Below, in pieces: positions 47,901 to 59,900 of a stretch of 64,000 nucleotides of DNA. The position numbers and the translations under genes were made by a program. Position 1 is the stretch's first letter. Each line of letters opens with the position of its first letter. A model generated the notes under the pieces. It worked only from the letters and a program-made list of their open reading frames with translations, ran no database searches and had not been told where the DNA came from. The stretch spans positions 1,022,279 to 1,086,278 of the forward strand of contig SSNP01000011.1 of assembly GCA_006937955.1 (NCBI GenBank), read 5' to 3'. The stretch is from Pachypanchax playfairii (lineage: Eukaryota > Chordata > Actinopteri > Cyprinodontiformes > Aplocheilidae).

Positions 47901-50900
47901 GTTTTGTAGGCAAATGGACTACACTGACTGTTGAAATGTCTCCTTTTTCATCTACTGAAGAACCTTTTTAGTACCTGGAAGAAAAAAAAACCTTCTGAGA
48001 CTAACTGTATTGGAACATTTTGTGAGCTGCCCGTCAGCGTGTGTGCAGGCAGGGAGAGATGGAGGTCACGACATTACACGTTTAAAGAGAAAGAGTAAAT
48101 GCTTAAATCTAACACTCGACAAGACTGTTATGTAACTGCATAGCTCGGTTTCATGTCTGTGGCAAGGGAACTTGTAAGATGGATTTCCAACGTAGCCAAA
48201 TAATGCAGCTGGCATGTTTCTATTCAGAATAACAAAATGCTGTTGGAGTTTTTGGAGTCAGACACTGAAATATGCAAGAAATTAACTCTTCAGTTAGACT
48301 TCTATTCATCAGGTGAACTCCAAATATTCCTACAAACAATTAAAGAGGAATTTGCTCTTTTATTTGATTCATTTCATTGAAGATTTACAGTTTCTTGTTG
48401 TGATTTCAATCAGAGATTAAATATTTGGTTGTTACATATAAACTATTAAAACATATCTAGGTGTAACCACAGGGTCTGTATGTAGATTCTGTAACCAGAA
48501 GCTGGTTGATTCAGTCCAGTGGTTCTTCTGTAACCTCTTTTGAGCAGAATCTGCAGTCAGCCTTTGCATTTTCATTATCCTATTAAAAAGATTCACAATA
48601 AACTTGCATCATTGTGTTGCAAGTAGTCAAACAGAGTTTATTGTTCACATAAAAGCACAACTTCCCTCTGATGTCTTTTCGTGTAGTTGGCTGTGCTGTG
48701 TCTTCTTTGGACTACTGTCAAAAGCAAAGATGCATATTTACGAGAACTCTCCGATGTTACAAGCTGTTTGCAGCTCTGACGTGAAAGAAGAAGGTTACCA
48801 TGTGAACGGAAATACAGTCTGCCAGCAAATCCAGCTGGGCGTGAGTGAACCTCCGCGTCTAAGTGGGCAACGGGCTTCAAGCGCTCACTCGGTCGCAGCA
48901 GTAATCATCAGATGTTCTCAGAGGCCGTTTACTCAGACAAATGGCTTCGGCTGAACGTGAATATAAACCTGTTTATTCTCTGAAACAATGTTTTCTTTCA
49001 GAAACACTGGATCTAGAACAATTATTGGGAAATGAATAAATATCACAGCATCTCATCTATTTTTACTCCATAGGAGTCTGCTGTGGACTCGTGAGTCATT
49101 GTTTGGTTTCCATTATGGTTCGCGTCTCGTCTGACATCTTTGTGTTCACGCAGTGAGGTTATCAGGTTTACAGTCTTCCCCTGGAGCTTCTCCTACACAA
49201 CAAGCCTGCTTTTTCAAATTAGCTTTGTGCGCCTGCTACCTCATATTTTATCATAGATCCCAGCTTATCCTCATTTGTTCTGCTCATATCACTCGCTTTC
49301 CATCAATCATTTTACTACAGAGCACTGCTGCAGAGTTCTTTTTTCAGACATTATCCTTCATTCTGTTTTTTTCACTTGTTTACTGACATTATTTCACTAT
49401 GATTTATGTCCTTATTTTTGCTTTGGGCTTTTATTTAGTTGTTTATTTGACCCCAGCAGGCCAGTGTTTTTGAGTTCAGTGACTTGGAGAGGTCAGAAGT
49501 ACACATAAGTGACAGCTACATTTGGGATTTAGCAGCAAGAGGATAATTTGTTTCACAGGAAGAAAAAAAAACAGTCAAGTGAGTCTGGTTATGCTTGATG
49601 ATGTTTATTTGGTGGTTTTATTTCATGCTTTGCAAAGGTTTTACATTAAGATGCTGCAGTTTAAGAATTAAATCTTATATCTGTCCCATATTCCCTTCAT
49701 ATTGTTTTGCATTCATTCCACAGTCTAACTGACTTTAAACAACTCTTTTCCTTTTGCTTACAAGTTCTTAAATCAGTTATTTTTCCTCTAATTTTATTTC
49801 CATGTGATGCTTCTTTCCCTTTTTGTATGTTTGTTTCTCTAGTGAGTTGTTTTCAAAAATATATCAGTAATCATTTTGGCTGCATTTTGCTGTGAACATC
49901 TACACTCTTACTGACAAACATGCACACTGACTCCCATTTGCAGACAAGTACAGTATTAGCTGAGAGCAAGCATCTGTGTGTGCACACAGCCCAGATCTAA
50001 GCTGCAGCGGTTATGTAACTTACTCTGCCATTTCAAATGGTTTGAAATCATAAATGCTCACAATGCTGGAGCTGAATTCTGTTAGCCGGAGCCAGCAGAA
50101 TGTACATTATAGTCATGTAGTAGGTGGAACTATTGCTTGAATGTTTACAAACAAAGATAAAACTTCTGTTAAACCTGACACTTTATGTTTTAATCTTCCC
50201 TCCTGACTCCTTAATGTTCTGGTATCAGCTGCCGATGAAAAAAAAAAACATTAAAAACAAGTTTCAAATATCTTAGGGAACGCCACTCTGGTTTATAGCA
50301 ACTGTAAAACCCAAATACATCTGCAAACCATTAAAGGTCTTGTATTTACATATAATGAAAACAAATATAAATGCAACACTTTTGTTTTTGCTCCCATATC
50401 AAGATGCTGATTAGACGACATGATTATTGCACAAGTGTTAATGTTAAGTTTTGTTTTATTGGGGGGGGGGGGGTCTGTGGACTCAGAAAATCAGTCCGTA
50501 TCTAACGTGGCCAACATTTGCCTCATGCAGACCCCCCCCCAATAAAACAAAACTGAATATGTCCGAATGGCCTGTTATTATGGCCAGTCTGAGGCACACC
50601 TGTGAGGTGGGATGGATTACAGATTTAGACAGATTTCTGAACAATATTTGAGACAGATGGTTATTTTGTGTATGTAGAAAGTGTTAAAGATCTTTGAGTT
50701 CATCTAAAAAAATGGGAGCAGAAACAAAAATGTTGCATTTATATTTTTGTTCAGTGTATCTTATACATGACTCTTTACATTTCATGTCTATAAATAGCTC
50801 ATACCCCATTTGCATAGAACTGCTCCCTGGTTTACTATTTTCTACTTTCTTGACTCAGTTAAAGGCAGGATCAGCACTGCATCCATCATTACCCATCATG

Positions 50901-53900
50901 CATAGTCAACATATTAAGGAATGAAAGAGAGTGAGAGTGTAATGAGGTTACCCTTGCTCATATATACACATCATCCAGCCCTGAAAGATCAGAAGACTGA
51001 TTACTAAGAGTGCATTGGGGAAAGCCTCTTGAGTCAATTAGTCATTGGAGAAATAACAGAGACACGTGAAGCTCATCTTACTGAGATGCTGCGTTGCAGT
51101 AAGACGCAGCAGAGTCAGCTGCAGCAGAAATAATCAGAACCATACATCTACAACCTTCTCAGGGGAACTCTCCATGGTGCTTAATACACCTGCGTTAAGG
51201 CTTTATAGCTTCAGCTGTTCACAGGCTTGTGATTTGCTGTAAATATTAACAGAAGTATGTTAGGTTACCCACAGGATACTGGGCCAAAGCTGACATCACA
51301 GTGTGTGCTTGTTTTAAAGCCGCTATGTGGCAGGGAAACACTAACAGAAGTATATTTGCGGCACAAAGTTTATTTTTTTAGAATTTATTTCTCAAAGTGT
51401 GTTACACATGCAGGGTTTTTTTCTTTGTGTTAGCACATGTGTTTAGCAAGTTATGTTTTGTTTTATTTTATTTTTTACCGTCCAACTGGCGCACAGTCCC
51501 TCCATTAGGTCTTAGTCACCTTATGGACTATGGATTTTCACATGATTATATTATTTTGTTGCATGAACTCGCTCTCATGTCATTGTAATTATTATGAACA
51601 ATGTTATAAAAAGTCAATGTAGGCATCTGAAACGTGTCTGGAAATCCTCTCAATTTAGTTTCTGAGTTTGCAAGAAATGGGAAGCAACTTTGAGAACATA
51701 TGAAATGATGTTGTGGCTGATTGGCTGCAGATGACAAAAAAAGACAACAGGATAGTTCAAATATGAGAAAATTTTGAATAAAATGAGTGAATTGAGAAAT
51801 TAAGGGGCAAATTAAGACACTTTATGACTATATTATTACAAAATTATTTTCACAAATCTCACAATTAATTTACAGTTTCACCATAAACAAACATGACAGC
51901 AGTATTGATAAGTAAGTGACTCCAAATTTAACTTTGTGTATTTTAGAACAATTTTGTCAAACTAGTTGCTAACATCACATCTCAGCAAAACACAGACTTG
52001 ATAAATAACTCAAATCAAGCGTGTGAGGAGATCTGGACGTGATCCCGAATAAAACAGACAAGAAAAAAGACCGAGGAAATTAAATCAAAGTAAAACAAGA
52101 AGACCAAACAATCTTAATAAAAACACAGAAACATTAAATACAAAATCAATGGAAATGGAGCAACAACAAAAAAAGTCCTGAAACATCACAAAACCCAGAA
52201 ACCAAAATCAATAATCCATAGACCCTATCATATTAAAAGTACAGGAACAAAATGATTGTGTACCTCTCTCTTGTGTATATATTTACATTAGTGCCACTGA
52301 AGCACAAATGTTAGACACAGCCTAAAGGTACAGCCTTCCTCATCTATCTTTATCTGCTGTGCAGTAAACGCCTCTTCACTTATACAAGAACTCATTACTC
52401 ACAATGGCAGCTATTTGAATCTTTTATCAGAGGCCTTTTTAATTGAACATTGGCAAATGTGCTTCCAACAAATGAGCTTGAACAAGCATGCAAGTGCTGT
52501 GTTTGTCTGTGAGTAAGAGAGAGTGCATGAATGTCTGTCTGTCCAGACAGAGGTGTGTGCATGTGAGAGTGTATGCATGTGTGCATGTGAGAGTGTGTGC
52601 ATGTGAGAGAGATTTTTGAGACATTATGTGCAGTAACTGGCTGGTTTTTGAAACTGCATGTATTAGATACCAGTCCGAATGGGAGAGCCGGTGCCTGTGA
52701 AGGCTTGGTGTGACTTGCTTATCGTGCATTTGAATATTTATTTGAACACACCCATAATGTTGTACTCCATCAACGTTTTTTTCAAATACTGAAGTCAAGC
52801 ATCAAAGTTAGCAAAGTCTAACTTTGCTGTATTCTTTACTAATACGATAAACACCAATAGGCCCCGCCCCCGCAGCCTCTGCTGTAGGTTTTATGACAGC
52901 TGAGCGTGGCTGTGGGCTTGGCGTTTCTTTCAGATGCTCTGGAGAATGCTGCCAGCTGCCCTGGTGCGGATGTGGCTTTTCCCAGTTTGGGTCTTGTGAG
53001 GACCTGGCTGAACGCTCGGATGTAGGCTGGTATCTAATCAGGAATGAGGCAAATCCCTTGGACCTAGGATCACTGAGCTCTGGCCTGATCCTGTACCCGG
53101 GACAGCATGCTGGGTTCTAGGACTCCTTGGCCTGGGTTTTCTGAGTTGTCCTCCTACTGGGGGGGGGGGGGGGGGGNNNNNNNNNNGGGGGGGGGGGGGG
53201 GGGGGGGGGCTACTCTGCTCTCTTGTGGACATCCCCTCTGTGTTGGGCCTGTGGCTGATTTCTGTGAATGCTGGTGGTCTACTTGGGGCTGCTGTGCACT
53301 CTGGCGATCGAACACGGTGTGCTCTAATGCCCATCTGCCCAGGCTGGTGGTTGGTTTATTGTAACTTTTCCGTGCAGTTATTCCAACATGGCAAATTTAC
53401 ATGAACACAAACAAACACACAGAGACACATAGAAACATGTACACAAAAGGTCATGTGTTCAGACACAGTGGTGGATGCAGAGACTTGAATCTACACATAT
53501 ATACATACAGAGCTGCTCCATCCACACACACAAAACTTGCACATGCATGAGCAAACAAACCTCTGCAGATCATAAATATATTCATATCAAAATATTTTAA
53601 AAATTGTTTGCATGTGTGAATCAGGAAGCCAATAGAAGATACTAAACATCTTCCATTTGAATAGATTCCAATATTCTGAATTCAAAGATGCTGTTATAAT
53701 TTTAAATTTGCACTGACATTGACTCCAGAACCTTGAAAAAAATTGTTTATGTTTGTTTAAATTGATAAACCTTTACTATGTAATGTAAACAAACTTGACA
53801 TCAGTTGGATTGGTGGGGATGTCCCACTTGTCTCTGTCTTTCTTTACTGAGAAACTGAGGGAGGTTGTTCATTGACAGACTGAGCGCGTCATCCTCTGCA

Positions 53901-56900
53901 AGACTAATGCAGATTTTAGTCATGTTTTGGTTCTAATTGCACATCGTGGAGAAAGCTAAGCTTCTTTTCTTGTCATCTCAGTGAAATGACTGCTCACTTA
54001 AATCAACTCGTAGCAGTGAAAACGCCAGAAGGCGTTATCAGGTGCCAGCGTTACAAACCGTCGGAGAACACAGTCAACACATGCAAAAAATTGGCTTTTT
54101 AGTATATATTACATGGATTTCTATTTAATTTAATTTTTTTGGTTGGAAGTGGTGGCCGTTTTTTTTATTTATTTCAGCACAAATAATAAAGGTGTCATTT
54201 CCAAGATAAGTGAAAATTACTTCATTTTATTTCAGATGTCAATTTTATATATTTTTTTAAATGTATGCATAGTTTAATTAAGTATCGCTATAGGAAATCT
54301 TTCAGTCTTTACAAGCCACAGCAGCCATCTTCTGCTTTTTCTCCACAGGAGACTGAGATCAGCACCAGAAGGAAGGAGTGTGAAGCACTTGAAGCAGAGG
54401 TGAAGAAAAAGAATCAAACATGTCAGACGTTGGTAAGTGCTCCAAAAATATACTCTGGCCTCTGAATGAAAGGACGAAGGCTAAAATTGATTTCTACATA
54501 AGAGCTTTGCTCGTTATCATCACACCCCATGTCTCTGGAGAAAAAAAAAGGTGAAAACAATAACTTGGCTCTCAGAATGATAACAGAGTCAAATAAATTA
54601 AATTTAAAAAAAGAACAACCCAGTGCGATTTCAGAATGTGAGATACATTTAGCAGGGATGTTAATTTGGGAATCGTAAGCACACAATTTCTGGTTGTGTC
54701 TCTAGTGTTTTTTTTTTCTTTTGTGAACAGAAGAAGTCAAAGAGCTAAATACAGTTCAGCAGCATGTGTGTTTGATCACCACTGTAAAAGGTCAGGGAGA
54801 TGTTATGCTACTCATTCTGCTTTACTCGCGGCTTCTTGAAGGACATTTTCTCACAGTTTCCCAGAAATGTAATTTTGCCTGACTGGGTTTTTCTCTGTAT
54901 CAATGGTAAAAAAAAAAGACAAACAGCAGAAAATAGACATGTGTATTTTGATTTTCTGTCCTAATATTTCAATAGTCTTTTTATTTTTTTTTAAACATTT
55001 TGACAGAAACCAATGTTAGTCCTAACAGAAATAGTTTTTATTGACCAATTGGATTTGATCATTGTTTTATAGTCACTGTTTTGGAGCAGTTTAGCTATTA
55101 AAATGAACAATATTTGCCAGAGGATATGTTAATACAGCACCATGTTGTGCTATTTTAAAGGTGCAATATATAGGAATTTAACAGTGAAATACTCACACAA
55201 CAGTCTAATGTCCCTCCAATGTTGAAAGTAAAGTTACATTGTTACAGATCTTGATCTCAATCTGGCTGGGTGGTCACTAGTTTTTGTCATTTTAAAAACG
55301 CTGTTCCGTGACTGAATCATTGTTTACAATAACTATTCTGTGTCCAAACTTCCTGGTTACATAATGAATTACATGTGAGCCTGTAAGGTTAGGAAGTCTG
55401 AAGACAAGCTGTTACAATTTAACAACAACCAGCAGCAAAGAGTAAAAGAGGTAAACCTAAGAAACCATGGCATCCTTCCCTGTAAATACAACAACTGCTC
55501 AGTTGAGCTGCATCCCTTGTACAGGTATAGTTCACATGATGGGGCGTTCAAACGCACTTAGGAAAACTCAACGCTGAACAAATAGGCCTTCAGACATTCC
55601 CAAAAACTGAACCAATACAAGAGAAACAAAACGAGGATCAGTATTGGAACTGGCAACCCAGCAGAAAAATCAGGGAGGGGAGGGGGGAGGGGCTGAGAGC
55701 CATGAACTGCGGGACTCGGATTTGACAACAAGGTCTAATTCTTACGTATTGTACTTTTAAACATTAATAATAGTTAATAATCACTTTATGTTATAATGTA
55801 CTAAGATTGAGTTCATTGAAGTCAATATCTTTTATGCAGCCAGTTAGTGATTTTCTTTGACTGTTTGTTCCTATTTTCAGGGTTGCAGGGAGCTGGTACG
55901 TATCTTCAGTAGTCACTGCTAGGATAATAAGAAACTGTGAAGCTTTAGGATAAGATGGAGCCAAGTTATTATTACTTTAGATGTGACAAATATATTGTTC
56001 TTATTGTTATTAAGAGTCAGTGAAGACAAGCTAAATATATGTCTCATGTAAAACTCTTATTCCATAACTGGGATCAGCAGGTGAAACTTGGGTGGAACCT
56101 TTGTGAATGGCAGCGATTAACAAATATGTCATCACATGACCAACTAAGGAAAACGAATGAATGTTTAAAAATACAAAAGCAAGATAAGGAACTATGGGAA
56201 TCTACAGTTTGACACTCTGGTTCATTAAATAGCAATGAAGAACTTGTCTGTCAACTATTTACTGAATTGTTTAAAAGTGGGCCACTCATCAAAAGACATG
56301 TCCATACAGTTTTCTTTCTTCTGCTTGTGGTAAAATTTACCGTTACCATTAGTTAGGATTTTATTACATGTTTTTAAAGCTCACAGTCCATGTTGTTCCA
56401 AATCCCTGACCTACATTCAGTTGGCCACAAGGATTGATACAAATAAGAAAATTCATGTCACACAGGCTTGTGATCAAGCAGACAGTCATGAAAATGGTGG
56501 CGCATAACTGACACAGTGAGAGAGAACAAGATCTTCATGCTCTTGTGTCCCTGTAATAAATGGTGAGGTTTGGCTTGAACAACTTAAACATTCTGAAAAT
56601 AGAGGAAGACACAAAGTAATGCAGTTTTTCCTATAAAACCAAGGAGCCAGAGGGATAGAACTTTGATTTAAATGAGACTGTTTGGTCCTAAACCATTTCA
56701 ACTCATGCCTCAGGCCCTTCAGATGCAAGGTCTTTGTGTGTGGCTCTCTGGCCCAAATAAACACTCCATTAGGACTGTTTTCTTTCCTGACCTCATCTGA
56801 CCTTCCATGTTCACAGCAGTGTTCCTCTCTTCACCCATTATCAGCCTGCTGAGTCCAGAGGGAAGCTTCCCAAAGGACAAAGTTTCCCTACATGGTGAAC

Positions 56901-59900
56901 AGGAATGGCAGGCTGGTCTCCACAGGCTGCTGCACAGCTCTTATGTCCTTCTGCTGCAAGCTTGGAGAGCAGAGATGGAAACACAGACAAGTGCAGTGAA
57001 GGAGACTGTGAGGAGATGGCGAGTTGACATAATGTCACTAGCTATTTGCTCCAAACTGACTTACAATTCTTTGTTTAGTTTAAAAAAAAAGGATGCACAT
57101 AAAGAATTTGGTGTTTGTGACTCTCCACCGGCTTTGCTGCTGAATTACAACAACCTGCACACATCAGTGTACACTGACTTTTCTATCCTAGTATTGAAAT
57201 TCTGAGATTATTACCGCCTCCCTATTATTTCAATTCAGTTGTCATTTATGTGGGCACGTCGAGTTAGAGCACTGTTGCAGCCATCTGGAACCTCCACATT
57301 TCATAGTTATCGGATGCTGAACTACAGACCATCAGCCTCCGCTCGCACCAAAAATCTGCTACCATGGAGATGAACATTAGCTCTGGCAGCATCAAATGTT
57401 AAATATGTATCAGTGTTGATAAAAGATCAATATGGGAGCTGACAGCAGATGGACTCAATGATACTTGGTCTGTGAGGCTCTCAGATTTGTCACAGTGGGT
57501 TGGCCAAACACATGCCTCTGTGGTCAACTAATCTTTAAATATGGGCTTTTTCTTTTAAAGAACTTCTGCCATGGGCGGGATTAATATCTGTGTTTGCATC
57601 ACTCAAGCTTTTTTCAAGACTTTTGTTCTTTTTAAAGTTCTCGGGATTACTTTTTTGGATTTTTTTTGTGTAGGACAGTGTTTATTGCGTTAAATGTCTG
57701 CATGTCCCCAGATAGTGTGTATGCCACCTACAAGAAATTCCCCTTGTGTTTTGTTGTAGAGATGCAGACTATCAGGTCAAAATAAAATTCAGTATGTGGC
57801 ATTTATTGAAAGAATGCAGATCATCAGGTGCCTCTGATGCAAGAATGTTAAAATAAGATCATTCTCATGCAAAATTGCAAGATTGTGCACGTTGTAAATT
57901 GCTCCCAGCTATTGTCACACCAAATGTTACCTTAATACCTTTCCAGTTGACATAGTTGTAGCTATTTTAAGTTGATGAATTGAGCTACTGTATGTTCAAA
58001 TGGGTGAACTCCAAAAGTCAATCAGTTGTAGCTGTTAATAGTTTCATTAAAAGTTCTTCAGTGGTTCGTGAGATATTTTATAAAAATTACAAACACATGC
58101 AAAAACATTATCACTTGCCTTTTACCAGTGGGTGATAAAAAGGGTTATATGAGCTACAGACTGCTTCACAACTGAATATCATTCAGTGGAATAATAAAGT
58201 CGCAAAATATTCTAAAAGCTGACTTCTTTAAACTGCTGCGTGACTACATAATGATATTTTCAAAGGTCATCAATTTAAAAAGAAAGCAGAGGCCTATTCC
58301 TTTGACGCATGTGATTTTGGTTAAAAATGAAGTTTAAAAAAAAAAACATCTAGAACACAGCTGCTGACTCTCATCTGTGCTGACAGAAAATGGTGCTCTC
58401 ACTCGTACCAAACTGTCTAGTGAACAGAGCGCAAGTGGGTGAAATGTTTGCATTGCTCATGAGTTAAATGACAGGGTTGATTCATCTGTCAGCCTCGTCA
58501 AAATTCAACTCAATGCTGTGTCAGACCAGACTGAGTCACACAATGATGCACAAAATGCACATTTGGAGTAGGAACAGCCTGTAACTCAGGTACTTTGCTA
58601 CATTGGATGTCTTTTTTAAGTATCATTCACAAAACATCCCTTAAGGTTGATTCTAAAACAAATAAAACACAATTAGGATTCTATTCTAATCTTTTGTCTG
58701 TTATAGCAGCAATTTTCTCAATGTATCCTGCTTTTTTGTTTTATTTAAATTTCTCATTGTATGTGTGTATAATTGATATGTGCAGAATAATGCTGAAAGC
58801 AGCTCGATGTAGGCCACACTGTTTTCTGCTCTGAATTGGTTTCATCATTGGGCTCACACACACTCTCTGCACAAATGTGTCTTGCCAAGGGATTATGACA
58901 TACACTGATCTGTTTACAGTGTTAACACAACAACAATACAGGACGAAGACACAGCTGATTGTCCATGTTCAAGATTCTTTTGTCTGCACGTGTGCTGCCA
59001 CATCCAAAACCCAAAAAGGATTTTAAACAAGGATAGCAGACATAAAGGAGTGAATGAATCAGAATAAAGCCTGAATTTTTCTGCAAGTCTTTTTTTACAC
59101 ATTAAGAAATGAGATTTTGCAGTTGTATTTTCTCCTTCAGAATGAACACCTGGAGTCTCAGCCAAATCTTTTTGGCTCTGAACTGAAGAATCTGTGGATA
59201 TGAATGGGGAATGCCAATGAAGATATAAAGTTTGGTCTGGAAGCAATAAAGTTGGCAAGAATCAATTGGTGCAGATTTAAATGCGTTTTATTGTTACAGG
59301 AATAAAAAAAAAGTAAAATAAGCAGCAATTTTTTTTGGAACTACTTGCTGTTTACAACATCTCTTCTTTGCATTGTGCCTCTGTGTGTTTTGTCCACAGT
59401 TTATTTTTACAGTGCAGATCAGAACTAATATTAATATTTAGGAAGCAGCAGTGGCGGCTGGCCAATAGAGGGCGCTAGGGCGCCGCCCTCCCTATCAAAA
59501 ACATGATGTGGCAACAAATAAGAAATATTTCTTTTCTTTTTTTTTTTAATTACATGTATTTAGAGTTAAAAACACTCATATGTATATTTTTAGACTGAGC
59601 AGATTGTATAAATGATTTCTGAAAGACAGAAATAGCATTGTAAAATATGATTTCCCCCTGCTTCTTCACTTCGCTGGAGAAAGCGCCCTACAGAGGCGGG
59701 CTCTTAGATTGAATTAGCCAATAGCAGATCTGCATTGCAAACGGAAGAACTTCATTTAGCCAATAAACGCTGAGAAAATAACTTCATGAAGGGCGATTTT
59801 GGAAGCGCCCCATACCACGCTTAAATACCGGGAGATTATCTGCTATCAAACAGCCGGTAAATGAGAAAGGAAAGCAGTCGAGGCTTCACTCGGAGCTAGC

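Noticed and set aside
49079..49091. Possible 17-nt microexon near 49075-49091 between an acceptor (tactccatag) and donor (gtgagt)
   Set aside because: Splice sites look fair, but the length breaks the frame between phase-0 rimbp2 exons and there is no other support.
53038..53364. Frames through the poly-G and N block, giving poly-Gly or poly-Pro
   Set aside because: Homopolymer plus assembly gap; the frame is artificial.
56807..57205. 132-codon plus-strand frame
   Set aside because: No acceptor or donor at useful positions, no domain and mirrored by minus-strand frames; taken as chance.
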